A DNA stretch of 64,000 bases from Methylobacterium radiodurans (GTDB taxonomy: Bacteria; Pseudomonadota; Alphaproteobacteria; Rhizobiales; Beijerinckiaceae). Position numbers and translations under genes: made by a program. Shown here piece after piece: positions 55,518 to 64,000 of this stretch. The notes beneath the pieces were generated by a model, which did not search any database, was not told the origin of the DNA, and saw only the letters and a program-made list of their open reading frames with translations. Positions within the stretch are counted from its first letter, which is position 1. Each line of letters starts with the position of its first letter. Where the stretch lies: NCBI RefSeq assembly GCF_003173735.1, contig NZ_CP029551.1:1181001-1245000 (forward strand). Reading direction: 5' to 3'.

Positions 55518-55982
55518 ATGCAGGATTACACGACCTCCTTCGGGATCGGCTTCGTGGCGGGAATGCGCAGCATGACGGCCTGCGCGGCCTTGACATGGGC
55601 CGCCTCGGCCGGCCGGACGCGGGGCGGCCTCATTCCGTCGAGCCCCGAGACACGCACGCTCGCCACCGCGGCGGCCCTGGCCGAGATGGCGGGGGACAAG
55701 ATGCCTTTCGCTCCCGACCGCCGTATCCCGCCCTCGTTCGCGGCGCGGCTCGCGATCGGCGCGGTCGGCGGCTGGGCGCTCGCCGGGCGCCGCGCGTCGC
55801 CCGATCACGGTGCCTTGGCCGGTGTGGCGGGTGCGCTTGCCGGCACGCTCCTGGGCCGGGCGGTTCGGGGACCGGACTCGCGCACGGCCTCCGGTCGCGC
55901 ATGGGGGCTCGCCGAGGATGTCGCCGCTGTCTGCCTCGCTGCGGCGCTGGTCAGTTCCGCGGAACCACAGCGGCAGCTCTAG
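55518..55982 (+). CDS. DUF4126-like small membrane protein
   Basis: 154 residues. SFGIGFVAGMRSMTACAALTWA at the start, then AGDKMPFAPDRRIPPSFAARLAIGAVGG, and helices LAGVAGALAGTLLGRAVR and AEDVAAVCLAAALV give the DUF4126 pattern of several short membrane helices. Function unknown. The ATG at 55518 is preceded by AAGGA at 10 bases; the longer frame from 55428 is not supported. It lies alone between exaF and a convergent cytochrome. Confidence 0.7.
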   Translation: MQDYTTSFGIGFVAGMRSMTACAALTWAASAGRTRGGLIPSSPETRTLATAAALAEMAGDKMPFAPDRRIPPSFAARLAIGAVGGWALAGRRASPDHGALAGVAGALAGTLLGRAVRGPDSRTASGRAWGLAEDVAAVCLAAALVSSAEPQRQL

Positions 55983-56063
55983 CTCCGGCCAATGCATGGT
56001 CCGCTTCGTCTCTCGACATGGCTGGACGCATACTGCGGCACCGGGGAAGTCGGAAGGAGATGC

Positions 56064-56570
56064 TCAAGGCCGCGAGGTGGGCACCTCAACGCCTTCGGCC
56101 TCAACCGCCTGCGTTTGGAGGTAGGCGATGACATCCGCCCGGTCGAGCGGGTCCGAAAGTCCACGGAAAGTCATGCTTGTGCCGGGCACGAGCTTCGCAG
56201 GGGCGGCAAGCCAGACGTCCAGCCTCTCCGGCGTCCAGACGCCGCCCAATGACCGGAGAGACCCGGTGTAGCCGAAGCGACGGCTATTGGTAGCGACGGG
56301 CTTGCCAACTACGTCGTAGAGGCCGGGACCGCTTCGGTCGCCGGCCCCCATCCTGACCGTGTGACAGGCGGCGCACTGGCCGAATAAGCGGCCGCCTCGC
56401 CCAGCGTCGGCCACCCGCATGAAGTCGCCGAAGCTCGGGGTATCGCCCAGCGAACGGCGGCGCTCTTGGCTATCATCTGAGCAGGCCGTGACGAGGACGG
56501 CCAGCGTAAGCAGCATGGCATGCTGGCTGTGTGAGGGAAGACAGAAGGGGCGCGTCACCCGTTCGATCAT
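56064..56570 (-). CDS. Class I cytochrome c, probably a lipoprotein
   Basis: 168 residues. A hydrophobic leader ends in a lipobox-like LVTAC. The mature domain has the heme site CAACHT, the GPGLYDVVGKPVAT segment and the Met ligand in GTSMTFRGL, with ADVIAYLQTQ at the end, matching small respiratory c-type cytochromes. It should carry electrons in the periplasm. The start is uncertain: ATG at 56568-56570 is used, but ATG at 56514-56516 or an upstream TTG are possible. It lies downstream of the TehA-like gene with 35 bases between a stop and start region. Confidence 0.85.
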   Translation of the reverse strand: MIERVTRPFCLPSHSQHAMLLTLAVLVTACSDDSQERRRSLGDTPSFGDFMRVADAGRGGRLFGQCAACHTVRMGAGDRSGPGLYDVVGKPVATNSRRFGYTGSLRSLGGVWTPERLDVWLAAPAKLVPGTSMTFRGLSDPLDRADVIAYLQTQAVEAEGVEVPTSRP

Positions 56571-56605
56571 GTGAACCAACGTCAATCGTAGACATCCGTC
56601 CGCCT

Positions 56606-57625
56606 TCAGAGAGGTCGGACCGGCAAGAGCTTGCCGCGCAGCAGCAGGCTCAGCGTCCTAAGCGCGATCCAGCCGATGATGAGGTTGGCGGCGGCGAACA
56701 GCGGGACGGCCAGAGACGCGCTCGGCCCTTCCAGCCCTCGCTCCGTCAGTCGCAACGCCGCGAGCGGAAGGGCCGAGACGCCGAACGTGTAGGCCCAGGC
56801 CGCGGGCGAGAACGGCTGCTGCCGCAGCCAGGGCACCAGCCGCACCATGACCAAGGCGTGCAGCAGGGCGTAGCCGAAGAGGATCTGAGCCAGCCGGTCG
56901 GGCGGCCCGTCGGTGACCGCCAGGTAGGCGACGCAGGCCACCGCGGGCGGCGCCAAGTGCAGCCCGAGCGAGGCCCGCAACGATACGGGCAGGGTCTGCA
57001 GAATCAGCCTATGAATGACGACCGATTCGAGCGTCAGCCATGACAGGAGGCCTGCGCCGAAGAAGAGCAGGCCGAGTTCTTTTATGCCGAAGGCGGCGCA
57101 GGTGATAGCCGCCACGAAGCCCCCGCCGACCGTGGGCATGTAGAGGATCGGCGTAGTCGCCTCGAAGGCGCGGTCGCCCATCCAGAGGCCGCCCACGCCC
57201 CAGACGGCGAAGAGGGTCGTGCCGACAAGCCCCGTTAGGGCCATCGCCCACGCGGCGCCGGGCCAGTGCGGCGCGAGGCCGACGCTCGCGATCATGGTGG
57301 CGACGGGAGCCAGCGAGGCGAAGAACGACGACGTCGGGTCGCGCAGCTCGACCAGAACAATGTCCCGGTCGTTCAGCCACCGAGCGGCGTAGAAGACCAG
57401 CCACGCCGCCCAGACCGCCACGCCGAGCAGGGAGAGCGCCTCGCCCACCCAGCCCGGCGCCAACCCGAGGCGCGCGGCGGCGCGCCAGCCGTTGCCCAGG
57501 CCGCAGAGCCCTAGGACCATCCCGAAGAAGGTGGCCGGTACCCTGGTCCGCCGAAGCCAGGTGAAGTCCCGCCGGAGCTTGGCCGAGCTTTCGTCCTCAC
57601 CGGATGCGCTCGCCACGTCCGCCAC
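56606..57625 (-). CDS. TehA/SLAC1 family membrane channel
   Basis: 339 residues with ten hydrophobic segments. VPATFFGMVLGLCGLGNGWR opens the first helix, and the conserved ASLAPVATMIA and FGYALLHALVMVRL regions belong to the TehA/SLAC1 group. Members are anion channels or dicarboxylate/tellurite-related exporters; the substrate here is unknown. A charged N-terminal 25 residues precede helix 1. It ends 36 bases before the cytochrome start and its start is one base from the stop of the MocR gene, so it may be co-transcribed behind mocR. Confidence 0.82.
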   Translation of the reverse strand: MADVASASGEDESSAKLRRDFTWLRRTRVPATFFGMVLGLCGLGNGWRAAARLGLAPGWVGEALSLLGVAVWAAWLVFYAARWLNDRDIVLVELRDPTSSFFASLAPVATMIASVGLAPHWPGAAWAMALTGLVGTTLFAVWGVGGLWMGDRAFEATTPILYMPTVGGGFVAAITCAAFGIKELGLLFFGAGLLSWLTLESVVIHRLILQTLPVSLRASLGLHLAPPAVACVAYLAVTDGPPDRLAQILFGYALLHALVMVRLVPWLRQQPFSPAAWAYTFGVSALPLAALRLTERGLEGPSASLAVPLFAAANLIIGWIALRTLSLLLRGKLLPVRPL

Positions 57626-57626
57626 C

Positions 57627-59015
57627 TCAGACGACCGTCGAGATTGCGCCGGGCGGATGCGTCAGCAACGTCGCCAGCAGGCTGAGACCGTATCGCAGGG
57701 TCTCGGCATCGGGGGCAGCGCCCAGGGAGACCCGGATGGCCTCGGGAGCGGGTCCGACCGCGAAGGCATCGCTCAGGATGACCGATAGCCCGAGCTGCCG
57801 GGCATGCGCCCCGAACTCGCCGCGCCGCCACGGTTCGGGGAGCCGGAGCCAGAGGTGGTGCCCGCTGGAATGCGCTCGGACGTCGAGACCGCGCAGGGTC
57901 TCGCGCGCGACCGTCTGCCGGAGGCCGTTCTCCTGGCGGATGGCCGCGACGACCGCGTCGAGTTCGCCTTCGGCGATCCACTGCGAGGCGAGCGCGGCCG
58001 TGAGCGGCGAGGCCATCATGTTGATGGCCCGCAGCTCGGCGGAGAGCCGCACCGCCTCGTTGGTGCCCGGGACCGCGACGTAGGCGATGCGCAGGCCCGG
58101 GCTGACGCACTTTGACAGCGTCGCGATGTGCCAGGTGATGTCCCCGGCCAAGGCGGCGATGGGTGCCGGAGCGTCGGGCGGCAGTGCGCCGTAGGCGTCG
58201 TCCTCGATGATCGCGACGCCCCGCGCGCGCGCGACCTCGGCGATCCGCTCGCGGCGCGCCGTCGGCAGCGTCGCGGTGGTCGGGTTGTCCAGCGTCGGTA
58301 CCAGGTACAGGGCCCGCGGCCGCTCGGCCTTGCAGCACTCCAGGAACGCGTTCGGGTCGAGCCCGTCCTCGTCACAGGCGACCGGAACGAGGCGTGCGCC
58401 GCGGCGCTCGGCGGCCATGCGCAGACCCGGGTAGGTCAGGGCCGGGACGCAGAGCGCATCCCCCGGCCTGAGGATGGCGGCGAGCACGGTGGCGAGCACG
58501 ACCTGGGCGCCGCCTCCCACGAGGACGCGCTGCACCGGAAGCGGCCCGAGCCGCTGGCCGAGCCAGTGCGCCGCCGCAGCGCGGTCGGCCAGGTTCCCGG
58601 CGCTGTCCTGGTACTGCATGCGGTCGAGGAAGCCCGACGAACCGGCAAGCCGCGACAGTCCCGCCTCCATACGTTCGGCAAGACGCGCCCCAACCGGTTG
58701 GGGCGGCATGTTCATACTGAAGTCGACGCTTCCGGACGGGTCCGGCCGGCGCAACTCTGTAGGCGGCGGTGTGGGTCCGCGAACGAAGCTGCCCCTGCCG
58801 GCGGTGGCATCGATCAAGCCCGTCCGGCGCGCCTCGTTGAAGGCGCGGGTGACCGTGGTGAGGTCGACGTTGAGGTGCTTGGCGAGGGCGCGCTGCGGCG
58901 GCAGGCGCACGCCCGGCGGGAGCCGGCCGGCGCGGATGTCCTCGGCCAGCGCCTTGACGATGGCCAGGTACTTCGGGCCTGCGTCGCCGGTGATTGTCGG
59001 GTTCCAGGATTCCAT
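57627..59015 (-). CDS. MocR-type regulator (GntR HTH plus aminotransferase domain)
   Basis: 462 residues. The N-terminal winged helix (residues 15-80) is GntR type: LAEDIRAGRLPPGVRLPPQRALA and VTRAFNEARRTGLI. After a linker, a type I PLP aminotransferase fold has LVGGGAQVVLATVLAA, LVPTLDNPTTATLP, the EDDAYG motif and the PLP Lys in TLSKCVSPGLRIAYV. MocR proteins use PLP adducts as signals. GGGGG lies six bases before the ATG at 59013-59015. It is divergent from DUF983 and hemA, whose promoter region carries palindromes, so it likely controls them and itself. Confidence 0.92.
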   Translation of the reverse strand: MESWNPTITGDAGPKYLAIVKALAEDIRAGRLPPGVRLPPQRALAKHLNVDLTTVTRAFNEARRTGLIDATAGRGSFVRGPTPPPTELRRPDPSGSVDFSMNMPPQPVGARLAERMEAGLSRLAGSSGFLDRMQYQDSAGNLADRAAAAHWLGQRLGPLPVQRVLVGGGAQVVLATVLAAILRPGDALCVPALTYPGLRMAAERRGARLVPVACDEDGLDPNAFLECCKAERPRALYLVPTLDNPTTATLPTARRERIAEVARARGVAIIEDDAYGALPPDAPAPIAALAGDITWHIATLSKCVSPGLRIAYVAVPGTNEAVRLSAELRAINMMASPLTAALASQWIAEGELDAVVAAIRQENGLRQTVARETLRGLDVRAHSSGHHLWLRLPEPWRRGEFGAHARQLGLSVILSDAFAVGPAPEAIRVSLGAAPDAETLRYGLSLLATLLTHPPGAISTVV

Positions 59016-59039
59016 TATTGACCCCCTTTCTCGCATTGG

Positions 59040-59051
59040 TGTATGCATACA
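59040..59051. promoter_or_regulatory. Palindrome TGTATGCATACA near the mocR start
   Basis: A perfect 12-base palindrome 25 bases upstream of the mocR start. It shares the TGTATG/CATACA core with the larger inverted repeat at 59125-59153. Candidate autoregulatory operator. Confidence 0.6.
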
Positions 59052-59124
59052 TCCATCATACAGGCAAGGCGAGACATGGCTTTGTCTTTGATAGTGCGTT
59101 TGAAGCAGCCAGCCTCCACCACGA

Positions 59125-59153
59125 ATGTATGGATAAGTAAGCCATACATTCGG
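59125..59153. promoter_or_regulatory. Inverted repeat GAATGTATGG/CCATACATTC
   Basis: Perfect 10-base arms with a 9-base AT-rich centre, 58 bases before the DUF983 start. The TGTATGG half-sites match the core of the palindrome at 59040. The paired sites between divergent genes fit MocR operators, which often bind two half-sites. Confidence 0.65.
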
Positions 59154-59210
59154 AGCGCGCAAGGCGCCTCTTCATGCCGCCCGACGGCAAGCGGTTCAGG
59201 AACGTGGACG

Positions 59211-59615
59211 ATGCAAAGGACGACCGATCAATCCCTCGTGTCAGTCGGCCTGCGGTGCCGCTGCCCGCGCTGCGGCCAGGGGCGCTTGTTCGACGGCTTC
59301 ATCACCATGAAGCCGCGCTGCGAGGCTTGCGGCCTCGATTACAGCTTCGCCGACCCGGCCGACGGACCCGCCTTCTTCATCATGATGACGATGGCCTTCC
59401 CGGTCACCGCGTTCGGCATCTGGCTGGAGCTCGCCTACGACCCGCCGCTCTGGGTCCATGCGGTCGTGACGCTGCCGCTGCTCCTGCTGGCCTGCGTGCC
59501 GATCATCCGGCCGATGAAGGGGCTCTTCATCGCCAGCCAGTACATCCACAAGGCCGCGGAGGGACGCTTCGCGGCCCCGAAGGCTCCCGTTGTCGCCCCT
59601 CCGACCAGGGACTGA
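59211..59615 (+). CDS. DUF983 family protein
   Basis: 134 residues. The zinc-like motif CRCPRCGQGRLFDGFITMKPRCEACGLDY (read in two parts) precedes two membrane helices (FFIMMTMAFPVTAFGIWLEL and VVTLPLLLLACVPIIRP), the DUF983 layout. Family members sit near respiratory and heme-related genes. Here hemA follows 102 bases later. AGGA lies nine bases before the ATG at 59211; the open frame from 59043 would run through the operator region. Confidence 0.85.
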   Translation: MQRTTDQSLVSVGLRCRCPRCGQGRLFDGFITMKPRCEACGLDYSFADPADGPAFFIMMTMAFPVTAFGIWLELAYDPPLWVHAVVTLPLLLLACVPIIRPMKGLFIASQYIHKAAEGRFAAPKAPVVAPPTRD

Positions 59616-59717
59616 CCGCGCCGCCGCCCCCGCGCGCTCCCTGGCGAACGCGCGCCGGCGGCATCGCCCGCCCCCGGGCTTGCTGTGACTTCATCCGACC
59701 TGACGAGGACCGGGACG

Positions 59718-60944
59718 ATGCTCCCCTATTCCGACGTGTTCGAGGCCTCCCTCCGGAAGCTGCGCGAGGATGGCCGCTACCGCACTTTCATCGAGCTTGA
59801 GCGCAATGTCGGCACGTTCCCGACCGCCGTCTGGAGGCATCCGGACGGCAGCCGCCGGCCGGTCACGGTCTGGTGCAGCAACGACTACCTCGGGATGGGA
59901 CACAGCCCCGAGGTCCTCGGCGCCATGCACGAGGCCCTGGACCGCTACGGCGCCGGCGCGGGCGGCACCCGCAACATCTCTGGCACGGCCCACGAGCACG
60001 TGCTGCTGGAGCGCGACCTGGCCGACCTCCACGGCAAGGAGGCCGCCCTCCTGTTCACCTCGGGCTACGTCTCGAATCTTGCGGCGCTGAGCGTCCTCGG
60101 CCAGGTGCTGCCAGGCAGCGTGATCCTGTCGGACGCCGGCAACCACAACTCGATGATCGAGGGCATCCGCCGCGCGGGAACCGAGAAGGCGATCTTCCCG
60201 CACAACGACGTCGCCGCGCTCGATGCCATGCTGTCCCGGTACGAGCCCGGCCGGCCGAAGATCGTCGCGTTCGAGAGCGTCTACAGCATGGACGGCGACG
60301 TGGCGCCCATCGCCGAGATCTGCGACGTCGCGGAGTGCCATGGGGCGCTCACCTACCTCGACGAGGTGCACGCGGTCGGGATGTACGGTCCGCACGGCGC
60401 CGGCATTGCCGAGCGCGAGGGCATCGCCCATCGCGTCACCCTGATCGAGGCGACGCTCGGCAAGGCCTTCGGCGTCATGGGCGGCTACGTCGCCGGGCCA
60501 TCCACGGTCGTTGACGTCATCCGCAGCCACGCGGCCGGCTTCATCTTCACGACCTCGCTGTGCCCGCACCTGGCCGCCGGCGCACGGGCGGCGGTGCGGC
60601 ACCTCAGGGTCAGCCAGGCGGAACGGGCGGCGCAACAGCGGAACGCGGCAGCCCTGATGGCGATGCTGCGCAAGGCCGGCCTGCCGGTCCTGCCGAGCCA
60701 GAGCCATATCCTGCCGGTGATGGTCGGCGACGCCCACCTCTGCCGGCGGATCAGCGAGGAGCTGCTGGAGCGCCACGGCATCTACGTCCAGCCCATCAAC
60801 TACCCGACCGTGCCGCACGGCGGCGAGCGGCTGCGGATCACCCCGACGCCGCTCCACACCGAGGAGCATATGCGGGCGCTCGTGGGGGCGCTCGTCGAGG
60901 TTCGCACACGGCTGGGCTGGGGCGAGGTCTCGCTGGCCGCGTGA
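59718..60944 (+). CDS. hemA: 5-aminolevulinate synthase
   Basis: 408 residues, the ALAS size of alphaproteobacteria. [36 protein letters not shown], the [14 protein letters not shown] and [16 protein letters not shown] motifs and the PLP Lys in [12 protein letters not shown] are all present. It condenses glycine and succinyl-CoA, the first step of heme and (bacterio)chlorophyll synthesis. GAGGA lies eight bases before the ATG at 59718; an in-frame GTG at 59685 is not needed. Placement beside a MocR regulator suggests inducible control. Methylobacteria may have a second ALAS; I cannot tell which this is. Confidence 0.95.
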   Translation: MLPYSDVFEASLRKLREDGRYRTFIELERNVGTFPTAVWRHPDGSRRPVTVWCSNDYLGMGHSPEVLGAMHEALDRYGAGAGGTRNISGTAHEHVLLERDLADLHGKEAALLFTSGYVSNLAALSVLGQVLPGSVILSDAGNHNSMIEGIRRAGTEKAIFPHNDVAALDAMLSRYEPGRPKIVAFESVYSMDGDVAPIAEICDVAECHGALTYLDEVHAVGMYGPHGAGIAEREGIAHRVTLIEATLGKAFGVMGGYVAGPSTVVDVIRSHAAGFIFTTSLCPHLAAGARAAVRHLRVSQAERAAQQRNAAALMAMLRKAGLPVLPSQSHILPVMVGDAHLCRRISEELLERHGIYVQPINYPTVPHGGERLRITPTPLHTEEHMRALVGALVEVRTRLGWGEVSLAA

Positions 60945-60964
60945 CCGCGTCCCCCAGCCGAAGG

Positions 60965-61528
60965 TTAAGAGCCGCCGTTCCGTTCGATCTCGTCGAGAAC
61001 AGCGTCAGGTGCAACATCCTGTCTGAGTTCACCGACTTCGGGATCAGCTTCGGTCTCGATGCCGAGGTGCTCCGTGATCGCCGACACCATCGCGACAAGC
61101 TTCGTCACCTCGTGCTCGGCCAGGAGGCTGATGTGCAGATCGAGGTCGGCTCGCTTATCGGCCGCAGCGGCCATGCGGTTCTGGCTGATCAGCACGAACG
61201 TCGAGAGGAAAATCGCCTCGACAGACGCCGAGGTGCCCAGGATCACGAAAGACTCGTCCCACTTCGGCAGGATCGGCAATAGACCAGAGTTCACGAGGCT
61301 CCAGAAGCCGAAGAGGACGACGTGCAGGCAGACGAAGGTCATGCTGCCGGTAAACCGCGTGATCGCCTCGGCCACGCGCTCCTGCATCGAGGCATCCCGG
61401 TCCGCGGCACTCCGGCGCTCCTGCAGCGTCTGGATGTTGCGCATGAGGGCTGGAGACAGCCCTTCAGGCTGAGGGGGCGGATAGGTCGCCCGTGCAGGCA
61501 GGGGCTTCTGCTCGTCTTGCCTTGGCAT
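60965..61528 (-). CDS. DUF1003 family membrane protein
   Basis: 187 residues. Two hydrophobic helices (FVCLHVVLFGFWSLVNSG and SFVILGTSASVEAIFLSTFVLIS) are followed by SQNRMAAAADKRADLDLHISLLAEHEVTK, the DUF1003 hallmark. Function unknown. The start at 61526-61528 gives the family length; a frame to 61588 has no support. It is convergent with hemA, 20 bases apart. Confidence 0.88.
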   Translation of the reverse strand: MPRQDEQKPLPARATYPPPQPEGLSPALMRNIQTLQERRSAADRDASMQERVAEAITRFTGSMTFVCLHVVLFGFWSLVNSGLLPILPKWDESFVILGTSASVEAIFLSTFVLISQNRMAAAADKRADLDLHISLLAEHEVTKLVAMVSAITEHLGIETEADPEVGELRQDVAPDAVLDEIERNGGS

Positions 61529-61808
61529 CGTGGCGTGTCTCAGGAGGAGCTTGCTTGACCAACCTGACCCCACATCAGGTGATCCCACGTGTGAGAGACA
61601 AAGCGGCCCTAGGGCCGTGCCCGTGAGCGAAAGCTACGTCGTACCCCCGTCCGCTAACCGCTTATTGCGGCGCAGATTCCGATCCTAAGATGGGCTCTGA
61701 AACTGCCGATGGCGAGGGCCCGCATGGGATCGAGACCGGCGGTTGGGCGCCTACCGACCCAGGGCTGGCTGATGATGCACAGCTGAACAAGCCGCGTGCG
61801 AGCTCCTG

Positions 61809-62393
61809 ACCGAGGCCGTGTGGAAACGCAGATCCCTCGGGATCGGGGCGAGCGCACCGAGTTGCGCCGGAGATCGAGCTGCTTGACCGCCTTGAACTTG
61901 CTGCCGTCGATCGCGACCACAGCCTTGCTGAACAGGTTCAGCCGGCGGAACAGCACCACGGACTGCGCGCAGGCCGCCTGGATGGCTGGGCCGTTGTCCT
62001 TGCGGAAGTCGGCCAGCGTCTTGAAGTCGGGCATCAGTCGACCGATGAGCCAGATCAACTCGATGTTGCGCTGGCTCTCGCGTTCTAGCCGGCGGCTCGA
62101 CGGGACGCGGTTGAGGTAGCCGTAGAGGTAGATCTTGAGCAGCGTCGCCGATGGTAGGCGGGCCGCCCCGTCGCCTCCGGCATCGCACCCGCAAAGCCGA
62201 GCGCGCCCAGATCGAGCTCATCGACGAACGCTTCGACGAGGCGAACTGGGTTGTCGGCGGCGATGTAGTCGTCCAGGCAGTCGGGAAGGAGCGTGATCTG
62301 CTGACGATCCTCGCCTGCAATGAAGCGCTTCATCCCGACCTCCTCAGATCGGAAATTACTCTACCAGATCAGGGCGTTTTCACACAGCCTGGA
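61809..62393 (-). pseudogene. IS1182-family element remnant with internal deletion and frameshift
   Basis: The transposase frame opens at 62333 (MKRFIAGEDRQQITLLPDCL), then shifts by one base near 62150; TLLKIYLYGYLNRVPSSRR, DFKTLADFRKDNG and AIDGSKFKAV continue in the next frame. After that the catalytic C-terminal two thirds is gone. Both ends look kept: CGAGGCCGTGTGGAAACGC at 61811-61829 and the inverse of CCAGGCTGTGTGAAAACGC at 62374-62392 match at 16 of 19 positions. The remnant is about 585 bases versus some 1.6 kb for intact elements. Confidence 0.72.
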
Positions 62394-62467
62394 CCCTAGA
62401 CGGACATTCCAGCCAGAGTGTTTGATCCCGCGGTGTGGTGGTATGGTTGACCACCAAGCTGCGAGGG

Positions 62468-62538
62468 ATGCGCTACGGGCAAAATTCTCTACGGCAGCGC
62501 CCGCACGATGGAGACGATCCGTCGCGCAATACAGCTAC
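62468..62538 (+). pseudogene. IS481-like transposase N-terminal fragment
   Basis: Starting at the ATG at 62468, MRYGQ and then, after a one-base shift (an extra A), ILYGSARTMETIRRAIQ match the N-terminus of IS481-type transposases (GQ-x-LHGSA-x-TTEAVRRAIQ). Similarity stops near 62538. No other part of the gene is present. Confidence 0.5.
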
Positions 62539-62584
62539 GTGTGGGAGGTTTACACAGAGGCTTAGACAACGGCCTTCCTTGCTG

Positions 62585-63853
62585 TCAGTCGCCCAAGCAC
62601 GAGAGCGCCTCGCCCGCGGCTCGGATCCCGGTCTCGTAGGCACCGCGCGCGGTCGTGAAGGCATCCGGCGAGGTTGCCTCCCCGGCGAAGAAGAGCCTGT
62701 CGTTCACAGGTGCGGCGAGAACTGCGCGCTGACCGGTGGCGCCCGGACGTGCGTAGGCGTAGGAGCCGCGAATGCTCGCGACCTTGCCCCATTGCGTGCA
62801 GATCAGAAGTCGTGCGCGTCGGCGAAAATCAGACCCCAGCAAGCCTGCCAGTTCGTCGAGGGCAAAGGCCGCAGCCGCTGCCTCGCCGGCCGCCTCAAGG
62901 TCCCGGGCGAGATGCCCGCCAAAGTACCCCTCGATCACCGGTCGGCCGAAAGGCCTTAGGTGGTAGGCCCCGGTCCGCGTCGCGCGCACGTTGCCGATCA
63001 GGTGGGCATCCTTCGGCAGCTCGTCCGGCGTCACCAGCTCCAGGAAGACCTTGTTCGCGAGCCCAAGAGGAAGCCCCTGTGCGGCCGCAATCTTCTCGGG
63101 AAGTGCGGGAACGAAGCGGATGGCCTCGGACGCCAGCACGTTGGTCGAGACCGTGACGATCGCCGCGCGGGCCCGGATCGTTCCGCGCGGTGTCTCCAGC
63201 CAGACCTGCCCGGCCCACCCATGATCGATCGCCGAGACGGGCGTGCTCAACGCGACCGGTAGGCCATCTCCGAATTGGGCGACCGTGCGACCGTAGCCTT
63301 CGGTGATCCGCCAGTCCGAGCCGTGGACGCGGTAGTGCGCCGTGTCGTGGATGGAGGCTTCGTCGAGTTCAGCACCGCTCACGTAGGTGCTCACCGCGTT
63401 CAGAAGCCCGTTCCAGGGATCGTCGGGCCGCAGCAGCGTCGCCTGTGAACGGTCCGCAGGATCGCGCTGAGCCTCGGACAGGCGGGTGTAGAAGGCCGCG
63501 GAGGCGCGCTCGTAGGCGCGCTGGTCGTCCGGCGGGAAGCCGAGATCCCGATACTGGACGTTCCAGGGCGGCAGGGTCCGATCGATATGGAAGCCGAGAC
63601 GCTCCGCGATCGGCAGCCACGGATTGTGCTCAGCCCCGTGGAGCCAGCCGCAGCCGAGATCGAGCGGGGCACCGATCTCGGGCCGATCCACAGTGTGGGC
63701 CCGGCCACCCGGACGGTCTGCCGCTTCCAGCACGACCACGCGCAGGGAAGGCCGCCGTTCGGCGAGCTGCCGGGCCGCGGCGAGGCCGGCCGCACCGGCA
63801 CCGATGACAGCAACGTCCACCTCACCGGAGCCTGGAACATCAGGAACTTGCAT
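62585..63853 (-). CDS. Flavin-containing amine oxidase
   Basis: 422 residues. The FAD Rossmann motif is VAVIGAGAAGLAAARQLAERRP, followed by LEAADRPGGRAHT and the C-terminal FAD site LFFAGEATSPDAFTTARGAYETGIRAA. The middle has GWLHGAEHNPW near the expected substrate entrance. It oxidises amines to aldehydes with H2O2 release; the substrate (polyamine, aromatic or aliphatic amine) cannot be told. No signal peptide. GGAAGC lies just before the ATG at 63851-63853; the longer frame to 63910 is arginine-rich and unlikely. Its left side is crowded with IS debris, its right side reaches the window edge. Confidence 0.88.
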   Translation of the reverse strand: MQVPDVPGSGEVDVAVIGAGAAGLAAARQLAERRPSLRVVVLEAADRPGGRAHTVDRPEIGAPLDLGCGWLHGAEHNPWLPIAERLGFHIDRTLPPWNVQYRDLGFPPDDQRAYERASAAFYTRLSEAQRDPADRSQATLLRPDDPWNGLLNAVSTYVSGAELDEASIHDTAHYRVHGSDWRITEGYGRTVAQFGDGLPVALSTPVSAIDHGWAGQVWLETPRGTIRARAAIVTVSTNVLASEAIRFVPALPEKIAAAQGLPLGLANKVFLELVTPDELPKDAHLIGNVRATRTGAYHLRPFGRPVIEGYFGGHLARDLEAAGEAAAAAFALDELAGLLGSDFRRRARLLICTQWGKVASIRGSYAYARPGATGQRAVLAAPVNDRLFFAGEATSPDAFTTARGAYETGIRAAGEALSCLGD

Positions 63854-64000
63854 GCTTGCTTCCGGCCGCGCCCCGCGCCTCCGTTGCTCGGAACAGCACA
63901 CAGGCGACAAGCTTACCGCGGAGTGCGAGCGCCTGTTCCGTAGCGCGGGTTGGCGACAGGCCTTCTGCCAGTGCGACGAAGGTTCGGCAGGCGAACCGGC

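Overview
The window looks like a piece of an alphaproteobacterial chromosome, most likely Methylobacterium or Methylorubrum. The evidence is the very high GC of the core genes, a PQQ dehydrogenase of the lanthanide (ExaF) type with its helper genes, a phasin, a gene-transfer-agent (GTA) head cluster, an ALAS-type hemA, and many Rhizobiales-type conserved proteins. All calls come from reading translations and motifs; no database search was run.

Layout. (1) About 1-9440 is an accessory island of lower and mixed GC. It holds a VapBC45-like toxin-antitoxin pair cut by the window edge, an IS1595-family transposase, an orphan gene, a 956-residue STAND NTPase with an N-terminal Cap4/DUF4297-like nuclease and a C-terminal SEC-C zinc motif (an Avs-like defence candidate), two divergent partner genes including a membrane protein, and two small orphans. 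(2) 9440-20244 is a Rhodobacter-type GTA head cluster on the minus strand, in the order small terminase, large terminase, portal, prohead protease, capsid, connector, stopper, tail terminator, then a major tail gene cut off after about 24 codons. It is broken in two places by plus-strand non-phage genes (isonitrile-hydratase-like and a small secreted protein; a PAS protein and two secreted trypsin-like proteases), and all later tail genes are missing. (3) 20525-36892 is core and housekeeping: a degenerate sensor kinase, sufE, a DUF6456 protein, oligopeptidase B, a large AsmA protein, a holin-like protein, a hydrolase plus phasin pair, ruvC and ruvA separated by yceI, a P-II protein, nnr, and a multicopper-oxidase fold that has lost copper ligands. 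(4) 37093-43789 is the protein quality-control block: tRNA-Leu, tig, clpP, clpX, lon, ending in a clear terminator. (5) 43808-55982 has a racemase-like gene, tRNA-Val, then a periplasmic alcohol-oxidation locus. Five minus-strand genes (substrate-binding protein, beta-propeller, NosR-like flavo/Fe-S membrane protein, ApbE, vWA protein) diverge from three plus-strand genes (PedF-like cytochrome c, XoxJ-like binding protein, exaF). (6) 56064-60944 has a cytochrome c, a TehA-like channel, and a MocR regulator divergent from DUF983 and hemA across a promoter region with palindromes. (7) 60965-64000 has a DUF1003 protein, decayed IS1182 and IS481 remnants, and a flavin amine oxidase.

How the parts fit. 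The exaF locus should oxidise alcohols or aldehydes in the periplasm and pass electrons to the adjacent cytochrome. ApbE next to a NosR-like protein implies covalent FMN attachment to that protein. The MocR-hemA pair suggests control of a 5-aminolevulinate synthase by a PLP-binding regulator. The most promising candidate for an undescribed system is the STAND/nuclease locus with its divergent partners at about 2056-7255.
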